A stretch of DNA of 64,000 bases from Nonomuraea indica (GTDB lineage: Bacteria > Actinomycetota > Actinomycetes > Streptosporangiales > Streptosporangiaceae): the NCBI RefSeq assembly GCF_002850745.1, contig NZ_KZ559468.1, positions 276,491-340,490 on the forward strand. Direction: 5' to 3'. The position numbers and the translations under genes were made by a program. Under the pieces are notes generated by a model. That model made no database searches, was not told the DNA's origin, and was given only the letters and a program-made list of their open reading frames with translations. Below are positions 42,902 to 51,557 of this stretch, one piece after another (within the stretch, counting starts at the first letter, position 1; each line of letters opens with the position of its first letter).

Positions 42902-43809
42902 TGCTGAGACTCGACAACGTCACCAAGGTGTTCAGGACCGGCACCTTCGGCGGGAGGACGGTCACGGCCGTCGGCGGGGTGAGCTTCGACGTGCGGCCGG
43001 GCGAGGTCGTCTCGCTGATCGGCGAGAGCGGCAGCGGCAAGAGCACCATCGGCCGGATGATCCTCGGCCTCACCCCCGTCACCAGCGGCTCCATCACGAT
43101 GGACGGGGCGCCGGTCAGGCCGGGCAAGGACTACTACCGGGCCGTCCAGGGCGTCTTCCAGGACCCGTTCAGCTGCTACAACCCGGTGTTCAAGGCCGAT
43201 CGCGTGTTCGCGCTCGTCAAGGAGGGCTACTTCCCGCGGGTTCCCGCGGCCGAGTGGGAGCGGCGCGTGGAGGCCGCCGTGCGCGACGTGCGGCTGAACC
43301 CCGGCGAGGTGCTCGGCAAGTATCCCCACCAGCTCAGCGGCGGCCAGCTCCAGCGCATGCTCATCGCCCGGGCGCTGCTGCTCGACCTCAAGCTGCTGGT
43401 CGCCGACGAGATCACCAGCATGCTCGACGCCTCCACCCGCATCGACGTGCTCAACCTGCTGGCCGAGCTGAAGACCCGTGGTCTCGGCGTGCTGTACGTC
43501 ACCCACGACCTGTCGCTCGGCACCTACCTGGCCGAGCGCACGGTCGTGCTGCGCGGCGGCGCCGTCGTCGAGATGGGCCCGACGGACCTGGTGTTCGGCG
43601 ACCCCCGGCACCCCTACACGCGGGCTCTGCTGGCCGCGGTGCCGCGGCTGAACGCGCCGTGGGAGGACCCCGCACCCGTGACGTCCTGCCTCTGCCACGA
43701 GAGCGGGTCGGCGGGCGGCGACGGGCGGGCGGCGGCCGGGCGGATGGCCGAGGCCGGGCCGGGACACCTGGTCGCCTGCGCCCGGCTCGCCGACTGCCCA
43801 CCCGCCTGA
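42901..43809 (+). CDS. ABC transporter ATPase, DppF type
   Basis: The 302-residue protein has GESGSGKST (about 40-48), LSGGQLQRMLIARALLLDLKLLVADEITSMLD and a C-terminal domain ending CARLADCPPA. It shares the ADEITSxLD Walker B with its DppD-type partner, so the two evolved together. The cysteines near the end (CLCHES, CARLADC) may hold the cluster seen in this family. It is the last gene of the transporter operon. No glycoside hydrolase or peptidase follows. Confidence 0.93.
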   Translation: MLRLDNVTKVFRTGTFGGRTVTAVGGVSFDVRPGEVVSLIGESGSGKSTIGRMILGLTPVTSGSITMDGAPVRPGKDYYRAVQGVFQDPFSCYNPVFKADRVFALVKEGYFPRVPAAEWERRVEAAVRDVRLNPGEVLGKYPHQLSGGQLQRMLIARALLLDLKLLVADEITSMLDASTRIDVLNLLAELKTRGLGVLYVTHDLSLGTYLAERTVVLRGGAVVEMGPTDLVFGDPRHPYTRALLAAVPRLNAPWEDPAPVTSCLCHESGSAGGDGRAAAGRMAEAGPGHLVACARLADCPPA

Positions 43810-43834
43810 GCGCCCGCCGAACCGCCTGGGGCGG

Positions 43835-44206
43835 CTAGGAGGCGTCCACGAGGCGGCGCTCGTCGGCCGCCTCGACCGGCCCGGCGCCGGCGGCCACCTC
43901 GACCCGGCCGCCGGCCACCCGCGCCGGGTAGGTCGGCACCCGGACGCCCGGATCGTCCAGGCACACCCCCGAGACGAGGGAGAACACCTGCTTGTGCAGC
44001 GGGGACGCCACGGTCGGCTCGCCGCCCCTGGTGCCCACGATGCCGCGGGAGAGCACGTACGCGCCGCTGAACGGGTCGAGGTTGCCGATCGCGTACACCT
44101 CGCCCTCGAAGGTGCGGAAGACGGCCACCTGCTCGCCGCCCACCAGGGCGCACGCCCCCCGCTCCGGCAGCAGGACGTGGTAGTCGCACACGGTCATCCA
44201 ACTCAT
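43835..44206 (-). CDS. nirD: Nitrite reductase small subunit
   Basis: The 123-residue protein has the Rieske-like fold of NirD: WMTVCDYHVLLPERGACALV, VYAIGNLDPFSGAYVLSRGIVG and SPLHKQVFSLVSGVCLDDP. As in other NirD proteins, the Cys-His ligands of true Rieske proteins are absent, so it binds no cluster. It assists NirB in reducing nitrite to ammonia with NAD(P)H. The start overlaps the nirB stop (ATGA). It is the last gene of the nitrate operon. Confidence 0.95.
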   Translation of the reverse strand: MSWMTVCDYHVLLPERGACALVGGEQVAVFRTFEGEVYAIGNLDPFSGAYVLSRGIVGTRGGEPTVASPLHKQVFSLVSGVCLDDPGVRVPTYPARVAGGRVEVAAGAGPVEAADERRLVDAS

Positions 44207-46638
44207 GAGGTCACCACCATCGGCTTGATCTGGTCACGTTCGCGTTCGAAGACGATCGACGGGTCGGGGACGCCCGGGGCGTTGACGAAGCTGACGAAGC
44301 GGCTCAGCTTCTCCGGGTCCTCGATGGTGGCGCGCCACTCGTCCTCGTACGTGGCCACGTGGTGCGCCATCTGCGCGTCCAGCTCCGCGCACAGGCCCAG
44401 CGAGTCGTGCACGATCACGTCGCGGACGTGGTCGAGGCCGCCCTCGATGGACTCGATCCAGGCGGCCGTGCGCTGGAGCCGGTCGGCCGTGCGGATGTAG
44501 TACATGACGAACCGGTCGATGGTCCTGATCAGCTCGTCGGTCGACAGGTCCGAGGCGAACAGGTCGGCGTGGCGCGGCTTGAAGCCGCCGTTGCCGCCCA
44601 CGTACAGGTTCCAGCCCTGCTCGGTGGCGATGACGCCGAAGTCCTTGGACCGGGCCTCGGCGCACTCGCGGGCACAGCCCGACACCGCCGACTTGAGCTT
44701 GTGCGGCGCCCGCAGACCCCGGTAGCGCAGCTCCAGCGCGATGGCCAGGCCCACCGAGTCCTGGACGCCGTAGCGGCACCAGGTGGAGCCGACGCACGAC
44801 TTGACCGTCCGCAGCGCCTTGCCGTACGCGTGGCCCGACTCGAAGCCGGCGTCCACCAGGCGCCTCCAGATCTGCGGCAACTGTTCGACGCGCGCGCCGA
44901 ACAGGTCGATCCGCTGCCCGCCGGTGATCTTGGTGTAGAGGCCGAAGTCGCGGGCCACCTCGCCGATCACGATGAGCTTGTCCGGCGTGATCTCGCCGCC
45001 GGGGATGCGCGGGACGACCGAGTACGTGCCGTTCTTCTGGATGTTGGCGAGGAACGCGTCGTTGGTGTCCTGCAGGGCCGCCCGCTCGCCCTCCAGCACG
45101 TGCCCGTTGTGCAGCGAGGCCAGGATCGAGGCCACCGTGGGCTTGCAGATGTCGCAGCCGCGCCCGGTCCCGTGGCCCGAGATCAGTTCGGAGAACGTCG
45201 TGATGCCGCGCACCCTGATGATGTCGAACAGCTCGGCCCGCGAGTAGGTGAAGTGCTCGCACAGCGCCTTGCTGATCTCGACGCCCGACTTCTCCAGGAG
45301 CTGCTTGAGCATCGGCACGCAGCTCCCGCAGGTGGTGCCCGCCCGGGTGCACGCCTTGACGCCGGGGACGTCGGTCACGCCCCTGTCGGCGATGGCGGTG
45401 CGGACCGCGCCCGCGGTGACGTTGTTGCACGAGCAGACCTGCGCCTCGTCGGGCAGGTCCAGGTTGGCCGCGCCCGACCCGCTGAACAGCAGGTCCGACG
45501 GCGCGGCCGGCAGCGGCTTGCCGACGAAGGGGCGCAGCGTGGTGTACGGGCCGGCGTCGCCCACGCAGATGCCGCCGAGCAGCGTCCGCGCGTCGTCGCT
45601 GATGAACAGCTTCTTGTAGACGCCGCCCACCGGGTCCATGTAGGTCACGTCGAGCGCGCCGTCCATCGCGCCGAACTGCGCCACCTCCACGCCCAGCAGC
45701 TTCAGCTTGGTGGACAGGTCGGCGCCTTCGAAGCCGGACCCGCCGCCCATGATGCGGTCGGCGGCCACCTCCGCCATCGTGAAACACGGCCCGACGAGGC
45801 CGTACACCATGCCGCCGGCCAGCGCGCACTCGCCGATCGCGTACACGGCCGGGTCGGAGGTGCGCATGCCCTCGTCCACCACGACGCCGCCCCGCTCGCC
45901 CACCTCCAGGCCGCAGGCGCGGGCCAGCTCGTCGCGCGGCCTGACGCCGGCGGAGAAGACCACCACCTGGGCGTCGAGCAGTGTGCCGTCCGGCTTCAGC
46001 AGTCCGGTGACGCGGCCGCCGGAGTCGGTGACGATCTCCTTGACGCCCGCGCCGGCGTGCACGCTCAGCCCCAGGCCCTCGATGTGGCCCTTCAGCACCG
46101 AGCCGCCGCCCTCGTCGACCTGGCGCGGCATCAGCCACGGGCTCATCTCCACGATGTGGGTGCGCAGCCCGAGGCCGCGCAGCGCGTCGGCCGCCTCCAG
46201 GCCGAGCAGCCCGCCGCCGACCACCACGCCCTCCGTCGCCCCCCGTGCGGCGTCCCGGATCGCGTCCAGGTCGTCGATCGTGCGGTAGACGAAGGCGTGC
46301 CCGGCGCCCGGCACCGGCGGCACGAACGGGGCCGACCCGGTCGCGAGCACGAGCACGTCGTACGGCTCGGCCGCCCCGTCGGCCGTGGTCACCACGCGGG
46401 CCTCGCGGTCGATCACGGTGACCCGGGTGTTCAGCCGGGTCACCACCCCGTCCGGCACCGGGTAGGTGAGGTCCTCCAGGCTCTTGCCCGTCAGGTACGA
46501 GGTCAGCGCCACCCGGTCGTAGGCCGGGCGCGGCTCCTCCCCGATGACGGTGATCCGCCCGCCGAAACCCCGCTCCGTCAGGGTCTCGACGAACCGGTGG
46601 GCGGCCGGGCCGAACCCCACGACGACGACGTTCCTCAT
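44203..46638 (-). CDS. nirB: Assimilatory nitrite reductase large subunit
   Basis: The 811-residue protein has an N-terminal FAD/NAD(P)H domain (VVVVGFGPAAHRFVETL; VVVGGGLLGLEAA), a BFD-type 2Fe-2S domain (CSCNNVTAGAVRTAI ... TTCGSCVPML, about 400-465), and a C-terminal sirohaem/4Fe-4S domain with SCVGSTWCRYG and SGCARECAEARSKDFG. It passes six electrons from NAD(P)H to nitrite, giving ammonium in the cytoplasm. The ATG overlaps the stop of the preceding oxidoreductase gene. Confidence 0.97.
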   Translation of the reverse strand: MRNVVVVGFGPAAHRFVETLTERGFGGRITVIGEEPRPAYDRVALTSYLTGKSLEDLTYPVPDGVVTRLNTRVTVIDREARVVTTADGAAEPYDVLVLATGSAPFVPPVPGAGHAFVYRTIDDLDAIRDAARGATEGVVVGGGLLGLEAADALRGLGLRTHIVEMSPWLMPRQVDEGGGSVLKGHIEGLGLSVHAGAGVKEIVTDSGGRVTGLLKPDGTLLDAQVVVFSAGVRPRDELARACGLEVGERGGVVVDEGMRTSDPAVYAIGECALAGGMVYGLVGPCFTMAEVAADRIMGGGSGFEGADLSTKLKLLGVEVAQFGAMDGALDVTYMDPVGGVYKKLFISDDARTLLGGICVGDAGPYTTLRPFVGKPLPAAPSDLLFSGSGAANLDLPDEAQVCSCNNVTAGAVRTAIADRGVTDVPGVKACTRAGTTCGSCVPMLKQLLEKSGVEISKALCEHFTYSRAELFDIIRVRGITTFSELISGHGTGRGCDICKPTVASILASLHNGHVLEGERAALQDTNDAFLANIQKNGTYSVVPRIPGGEITPDKLIVIGEVARDFGLYTKITGGQRIDLFGARVEQLPQIWRRLVDAGFESGHAYGKALRTVKSCVGSTWCRYGVQDSVGLAIALELRYRGLRAPHKLKSAVSGCARECAEARSKDFGVIATEQGWNLYVGGNGGFKPRHADLFASDLSTDELIRTIDRFVMYYIRTADRLQRTAAWIESIEGGLDHVRDVIVHDSLGLCAELDAQMAHHVATYEDEWRATIEDPEKLSRFVSFVNAPGVPDPSIVFERERDQIKPMVVTS

Positions 46639-48032
46639 GCCGAAACCCCTTCCTGCTCACACAGCCAGCCGACGATGCCCTCGACCGCGTCGCGGCAGGT
46701 GCCGCACCCGGTCGTGGCCCTGGTGGCGGCCGCGATCCCGGCCACGTCCCGCGCGCCGGCCTCCCAGCACGCCCGGATCTGGCCCTTGGTCACGTTGTTG
46801 CACTGGCACACCTTCGCCGCGTCCGGCATCAGCGTCGGGCTGTCGGCGACGTGCGCCGTGGCCGACAGGCCGGGGAACAGCAGCCCCGCCCGGTCGCCCG
46901 GCACCGGGCCGCCCCGGTCGAAGAGCTGCGTCAGCGTGCCGACCGCGTCGCTCTCGCCGAGCACGATCGCGCCGACCAGGCGGCCGTCGCGGATGACGAG
47001 CTTGCGGTAGGTGCCGCGGGCCCGATGGCTGAACCGCACCACCTCGGCGTGCTCCTCGGTGAGCTGGGTCTCGCCCATCGCGGCCAGCTCCACGCTGCGC
47101 GCCTTCAGCCGGGTCACCATGCGCGAGCCGCGGTAGAGCGCCTTGCCGCCGGTGATGACGTCCGCGGCGACGCCCGCCTGCTCCCACGCGGGGGCGACCA
47201 GGCCGTACACGGTGCCGTCGTGCTCGGCGCACTCGCCGATCGCGAAGATCGACGGGTCGTCGGTGCGCATCTCGTCGTCCACGACGATGCCGCGGCGCAC
47301 CTCCAGGCCCGCCTCGGCGGCCAGCCCGGTCACCGGGCGGACGCCGCAGGCCAGGACGACGAGGTCGCCCTCGACGAGCTCGCCGCCGGCGAGCCGGACG
47401 CCGTCCGGCAGCACCGCCTCCGCGTTGACCCCGGTGCGGATGTCCACGCCCAGCCCGGCCAGCGTCTCACCGAGCACCTCGCCGGCCTCCATGTCGAGCT
47501 GGCGCTCCATCAGGTGGCCGGCCAGGTGGAGCAGCGTCACCGGCAGGCCCCGCCCGGCCAGGCCGCGGGCCGCCTCGACGCCGAGCAGCCCGCCGCCGAT
47601 CACCACGGCCCGGCGGCTGCCGCCCGCCGACTCCAGGATGCGCTCACAGTCGTCCAGCGTGCGGAACGGGATGGCCCGCTCCACGCCGGGGATCGGCGGC
47701 ACGATGGCGTCGCTGCCGGTGGCCAGCACAAGCACGTCGTACGGCACCCGCCGCCCGTCCTCGGTGACCACCGCGCGGGCGTCGCGGTCCAGGCACGTCA
47801 CCGCGCTGCCGAAGATCGCCTCCACGCGGTGGGCGGCGTACCAGGTGGGGTCGAGCAGCCGCACCTGCTCGGGCCTGGCGCTCCCGGCGAGCACGTTGGA
47901 CAGCAGCACGCGGTTGTACGGCTGGCACGTCTCCGCCCCCACCACCGTGACCGTCAGGTGCGGGTCGCGTGCCCGCACCTCGGTCACCAGGCGGGAGCCC
48001 GCCATGCCGTTCCCTACGACGACCAGTCTCAT
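46635..48032 (-). CDS. NasB-like FAD/BFD electron-transfer oxidoreductase
   Basis: The 465-residue protein starts MRLVVVGNGMAGSRLV, with FAD- and NAD-binding motifs (VVIGGGLLGVEAARGL; FAIGECAEHDGTVYG) and a C-terminal BFD 2Fe-2S domain (CQCNNVTKGQIRACW ... TGCGTCRDAVEGI). It resembles the first 460 residues of NirB and Bacillus NasB, which feed electrons from NADH to nitrate reductase. Position between nasA and nirB supports that role. It is coupled on both sides by ATGA overlaps. Confidence 0.9.
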   Translation of the reverse strand: MRLVVVGNGMAGSRLVTEVRARDPHLTVTVVGAETCQPYNRVLLSNVLAGSARPEQVRLLDPTWYAAHRVEAIFGSAVTCLDRDARAVVTEDGRRVPYDVLVLATGSDAIVPPIPGVERAIPFRTLDDCERILESAGGSRRAVVIGGGLLGVEAARGLAGRGLPVTLLHLAGHLMERQLDMEAGEVLGETLAGLGVDIRTGVNAEAVLPDGVRLAGGELVEGDLVVLACGVRPVTGLAAEAGLEVRRGIVVDDEMRTDDPSIFAIGECAEHDGTVYGLVAPAWEQAGVAADVITGGKALYRGSRMVTRLKARSVELAAMGETQLTEEHAEVVRFSHRARGTYRKLVIRDGRLVGAIVLGESDAVGTLTQLFDRGGPVPGDRAGLLFPGLSATAHVADSPTLMPDAAKVCQCNNVTKGQIRACWEAGARDVAGIAAATRATTGCGTCRDAVEGIVGWLCEQEGVSA

Positions 48033-50074
48033 GCGACCCTCTCCACCTTGACGGCGCACACCTTGAACTCCGGCATCCGGGACGTCGGATCGAGCGCGGG
48101 GTTGGTCAGGCGGTTGGCGCCCTCCCAGTGGAACGGCATGAACACCGTGTCGCGCCTGATCGCGTCGCTGATCCTGGCAGCCCCCTGCGTCTGGCCCCTG
48201 CGGCTGCTCACCCGCACCATGTCGCCCGCGTCGATCCGCAGCTCCTCGGCCAGGTCCGGGTGCAGCTCCACGAACGGCTCGGCCACCGCCTCGGCGAGCG
48301 GGGCGATCCGGCGGGTCTGGGCGCCGCTCTGGTAGTGGGCGAGCACCCTGCCCGTGGTGAGGTAGACGGGGTAGTCCTCGTCGATCTCCTCGGCCGCGGG
48401 CCGGTGCTCGACCGGCGTGAACCTGGCCCGCCCGTCCGGGGTGGCGAACCGGTCGAGGAACGGGCGCGGCGTCCCCGGATGGTCCGGCGACGGGCAGGGC
48501 CAGAAGACGCCCTTGTCCGCCTCGATCCGCTCGTAGGTGATGCCCGCGTAGTCGGCCAGGCCGCCTGCGCTCGCCTCGCGCAGCTCGTCGAACACCACGC
48601 GCGGGTCCGACGGCCAGGTGTGGCCGAGCCGGGCGGCCAGCTCACGGATGACCTCCAGGTCGCTGCGCACCCCGGCGGGCGGCTCGACGGCCTTGCGGCG
48701 CAGCAGCACCCGGCCCTCCAGGTTGGTCATCGTGCCCGTCTCCTCCGCCCACTGCGTCACCGGGAACACCACCTCGGCCATCGCGGCGGTCTCCGACATC
48801 ACCACGTCGCACACCACCAGCAGGTCGAGCGCGCCGAGCCGGTCGCTGACGTGCGCCGAGCGCGGCGCCGACACCACCGGGTTGGAGCCGAACAGCAGCA
48901 GCGCCCGCGGCCCGGCCGGCGTGCCGAGCGCGTCGAGCAGCTCGTAGGCGGACCGGCCGGGGCCCGGCAGGTCGTCGGGGTGGACGCCCCAGACCTTGGC
49001 GACGTGCTCGCGGGCGGCCGGGTCGTCGATCTTGCGGTAGCCGGGGAGCTGGTCGGCCTTCTGCCCGTGCTCCCGGCCGCCCTGGCCGTTGCCCTGGCCG
49101 GTGACGCAGCCGTACCCGGAGCCGGGCGTGCCGGGCAGGCCGAGCGCGAGCGCCAGGTTGATGAACGCGGTCACCGTGTCGGTGCCCTTGGCGTGCTGCT
49201 CGGCCCCCCGGCCGGTGAGCACGATCGCCCGCCCGGCGGCGGCCATCGCCCGGACGGCCTGCCGCATGCGCGCGACCGGCACGCCGGTGACCCGCTCGAC
49301 CCGTTCCGGCCACCACGACGCGAGCGACGTGCGGACCTCGTCGAAGCCGGTGGTCCGGGCGGCGATGTACTCCTCGTCGGCCAGCCCCTCGGCGACGACC
49401 AGGTGCAGCAGGCCGAGCGCGAGCGCCAGGTCGGTGCCGGGGGTGGGCTGCAGGTGCAGCCAGGCCAGCTTGGCGGTCGCCGTTCGGCGCGGGTCCACCA
49501 CGATGAGCCGCGGCCCCGCCAGGTGACGCACGAACGGCGGCATCGTCTCGGCGACGTTGCCGCCGGCCAGCAGCACCACGTCCGCCTCGGCCAGGTCCGT
49601 GATCGGGAACGGCATCCCGCGGTCCATGCCGAACGCCCGCGTCGACGCGGCCGCCGCCGACGACATGCAGAAGCGGCCGTTGTAGTCGATCTGGCTGGTG
49701 CCGAGCGCCACCCGGGCGAACTTGCCGAGCTGGTAGGCCTTCTCGTTGGTGAGCCCGCCGCCGCCGAACACGGCCACGGCGTCGGGGCCGTGCTCGGCGC
49801 GGATCCGGGACAGCCGGCCGGCCACGTGGTCGAGGGCGACCTCCCACGTGACGGGCCTGCCGTGCAGGAGGGGGCCGGTCAGCCGCTCGCCGTTGGTGAG
49901 CAGCTCTCCCGCGGTCCAGCCCTTCTGGCACAGGGCGCCGCCCGCGTTGGCCGGGATGTCGGTGCGCGGGGTGACGGCGGCCTCTGGGGTGATCGCCATG
50001 CCGCACTGCAGGGCGCAGTACGGGCAGTGCGTCAGCACGGGGAGTTCCACGTTCGTCCTACCAGGGGTCGTCAT
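48029..50074 (-). CDS. nasA: Assimilatory nitrate reductase catalytic subunit
   Basis: The 681-residue molybdopterin enzyme begins with a 4Fe-4S site: Cys17, Cys20, Cys24 and Cys49 (HCPYCALQCGM ... GALCQKG). YNGRFCMSSAAAA carries Cys as the likely Mo ligand; GSGYGCVTGQGNGQGGREHGQ and the C-terminal dinucleotide-binding domain (FMPFHWEGANRLTNPALDP) are typical of NasA/NarB. It reduces nitrate to nitrite in the cytoplasm and has no Tat signal. It overlaps the nasB-like gene by 4 bases and follows narK by 24 bases. Confidence 0.96.
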   Translation of the reverse strand: MTTPGRTNVELPVLTHCPYCALQCGMAITPEAAVTPRTDIPANAGGALCQKGWTAGELLTNGERLTGPLLHGRPVTWEVALDHVAGRLSRIRAEHGPDAVAVFGGGGLTNEKAYQLGKFARVALGTSQIDYNGRFCMSSAAAASTRAFGMDRGMPFPITDLAEADVVLLAGGNVAETMPPFVRHLAGPRLIVVDPRRTATAKLAWLHLQPTPGTDLALALGLLHLVVAEGLADEEYIAARTTGFDEVRTSLASWWPERVERVTGVPVARMRQAVRAMAAAGRAIVLTGRGAEQHAKGTDTVTAFINLALALGLPGTPGSGYGCVTGQGNGQGGREHGQKADQLPGYRKIDDPAAREHVAKVWGVHPDDLPGPGRSAYELLDALGTPAGPRALLLFGSNPVVSAPRSAHVSDRLGALDLLVVCDVVMSETAAMAEVVFPVTQWAEETGTMTNLEGRVLLRRKAVEPPAGVRSDLEVIRELAARLGHTWPSDPRVVFDELREASAGGLADYAGITYERIEADKGVFWPCPSPDHPGTPRPFLDRFATPDGRARFTPVEHRPAAEEIDEDYPVYLTTGRVLAHYQSGAQTRRIAPLAEAVAEPFVELHPDLAEELRIDAGDMVRVSSRRGQTQGAARISDAIRRDTVFMPFHWEGANRLTNPALDPTSRMPEFKVCAVKVERVA

Positions 50075-50098
50075 GCCGGACTGGGGTTCTCGGGGCCG

Positions 50099-51412
50099 TC
50101 AGACCCGGGCGTAGGCCAGGCTGGCCATCCGGGAGACGCCGACGGTGCGCATGTAGCACCACCACGTCAGGGCGAAGCAGGCCCCGTAGAAGGCGCCGAA
50201 GGCGAGGAACGCGGTCGCGGGGCTGCCGGTCGCCGCGAAGGACATGCCGAACGCCCGGTTGATGAGGAAGCCGCCCAGCGCGCCGACCGCCGAGATGATG
50301 CCGATCGCCGCCGAGGCCTGGCGCTTGCCGTACAGCAGCGCCTCCTCGCTCTCGCCGCGCTCGGCGACCGCCTTCGCCTGGAAGATCGCCGGGATCATCC
50401 GGTACGTGGAGCCGTTGCCGATGCCCGCGGTGACGAACAGCGTCTGGAAGGCCAGGAAGAACAGCCAGAACGAGCCCGACGTGGTGGCGAACCACACCAG
50501 CACGACGCCGGCGCCCATCGCGGCGAAGTTCCACAGCGTGACCGGCGCGCCGCCCAGGCGGTCGGCCAGCCAGCCGCCCACCGGCCTGATCAGCGAGCCG
50601 AGCAGCGGCCCGACGAACGCCACCGCCGCGTACGGCGCGTCGGGGAAGACGCTCTTGCTGAGCAGCGGGAACGCCGTCGAGTAGCCGATGAACGAGCCGA
50701 ACGTGCCGATGTAGAGGAACGACATGACCCACGTCTGCGCCCGCCCGGCCACCGCGAGTTGCTCGCGCGGGTTGGCCCTGGCACTGGTCAGGTTGTCCAT
50801 GAAGAACCAGGCGCAGCCGGCCGCCACCACGATGAACGGCACCCAGAACCAGCCCGCGGCGGCCAGCCCGAGCGAGCCGATCACCAGCGGCATGACGAGC
50901 TGCACCGAGCTGACGCCGATGTTGCCGCCCGCCGCGTTCAGGCCGAGCGCCACACCCTGCTGGGAGCGCGGGTAGAAGTAGGTGATGTTCGCCATGCTGG
51001 AGGCGAAGTTGCCGCCGCCGACGCCGCCCAGCGCCGCGATCACCAGGAACAGCCAGTACGGCGTGCCCGGGTCGGTCACGGCGAAGCCGAGCAGGACGGC
51101 CGGGACGAGCAGCAGCAGGGCGCTGGCCACGGTGAAGTTGCGCCCGCCGAACCTCGCCGGGCCGAACGTGTAGGGGATGCGCAGCGCCGACCCGATCAGG
51201 TTGGGCAGCGCCACCAGCCAGAAGAGCTGGTCGGTGGTGAAGTCGTAGCTGCCCATCCGGGTCGCCACGATGCTCCACAGCGTCCAGACGGTGAAGCCGA
51301 GATGTTCGGCGAAGATGGAGAAGGCGAGGTTGCGTCGTGCGACCCGCTTGCCCTTGCTCTCCCAGAACGCCTCGTCATCGGGGTGCCAGTCGGCGAGCCA
51401 CCGCGCCATCAT
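50099..51412 (-). CDS. NarK/NasA-type nitrate/nitrite transporter
   Basis: The 437-residue protein has twelve membrane helices of the MFS nitrate/nitrite porter family. GGGNFASSMANITYFYPRSQQG and the second signature AGIGNGSTYRMIPAIF are nitrate-binding Gly-rich motifs. As the first gene before nasA it should import nitrate for assimilation. The ATG at 51412 follows aggagg. Three GlnR-like repeats lie 80-145 bases upstream. Confidence 0.94.
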   Translation of the reverse strand: MMARWLADWHPDDEAFWESKGKRVARRNLAFSIFAEHLGFTVWTLWSIVATRMGSYDFTTDQLFWLVALPNLIGSALRIPYTFGPARFGGRNFTVASALLLLVPAVLLGFAVTDPGTPYWLFLVIAALGGVGGGNFASSMANITYFYPRSQQGVALGLNAAGGNIGVSSVQLVMPLVIGSLGLAAAGWFWVPFIVVAAGCAWFFMDNLTSARANPREQLAVAGRAQTWVMSFLYIGTFGSFIGYSTAFPLLSKSVFPDAPYAAVAFVGPLLGSLIRPVGGWLADRLGGAPVTLWNFAAMGAGVVLVWFATTSGSFWLFFLAFQTLFVTAGIGNGSTYRMIPAIFQAKAVAERGESEEALLYGKRQASAAIGIISAVGALGGFLINRAFGMSFAATGSPATAFLAFGAFYGACFALTWWCYMRTVGVSRMASLAYARV

Positions 51413-51492
51413 CTCCTCCTACGCTCTGCTTTCTGCTCGTCGAGCGTAGGAACGGCGGGTTACGCACGCTGACCGTCCGTGGCGGTGCTTCC

Positions 51493-51557
51493 GTTACGGG
51501 TAATTCACCGCGGTAACAACGGCTACACATGGGTAACGCCGGAAACACGGCCGAAAC
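51493..51557 (-). promoter_or_regulatory. Three tandem GlnR-box-like repeats before the nitrate operon
   Basis: Read on the plus strand: GTTAC-n6-TTCAC, n4, GTAAC-n6-TACAC, n4, GTAAC-n6-AACAC, n4, GAAAC, a 20-bp period. GlnR sites are tandem GTnAC-n6-GAAAC half-sites (known from Streptomyces). They lie 80-145 bases before the transporter start, partly inside the 3' end of the siderophore synthetase gene. GlnR would activate the operon when nitrogen is scarce. Confidence 0.65.

Noticed and set aside
43835..44206. NirD as a true Rieske iron-sulphur protein.
   Set aside because: The Cys-x-His and Cys-x2-His ligand pairs are absent; only the fold remains, as usual for NirD.
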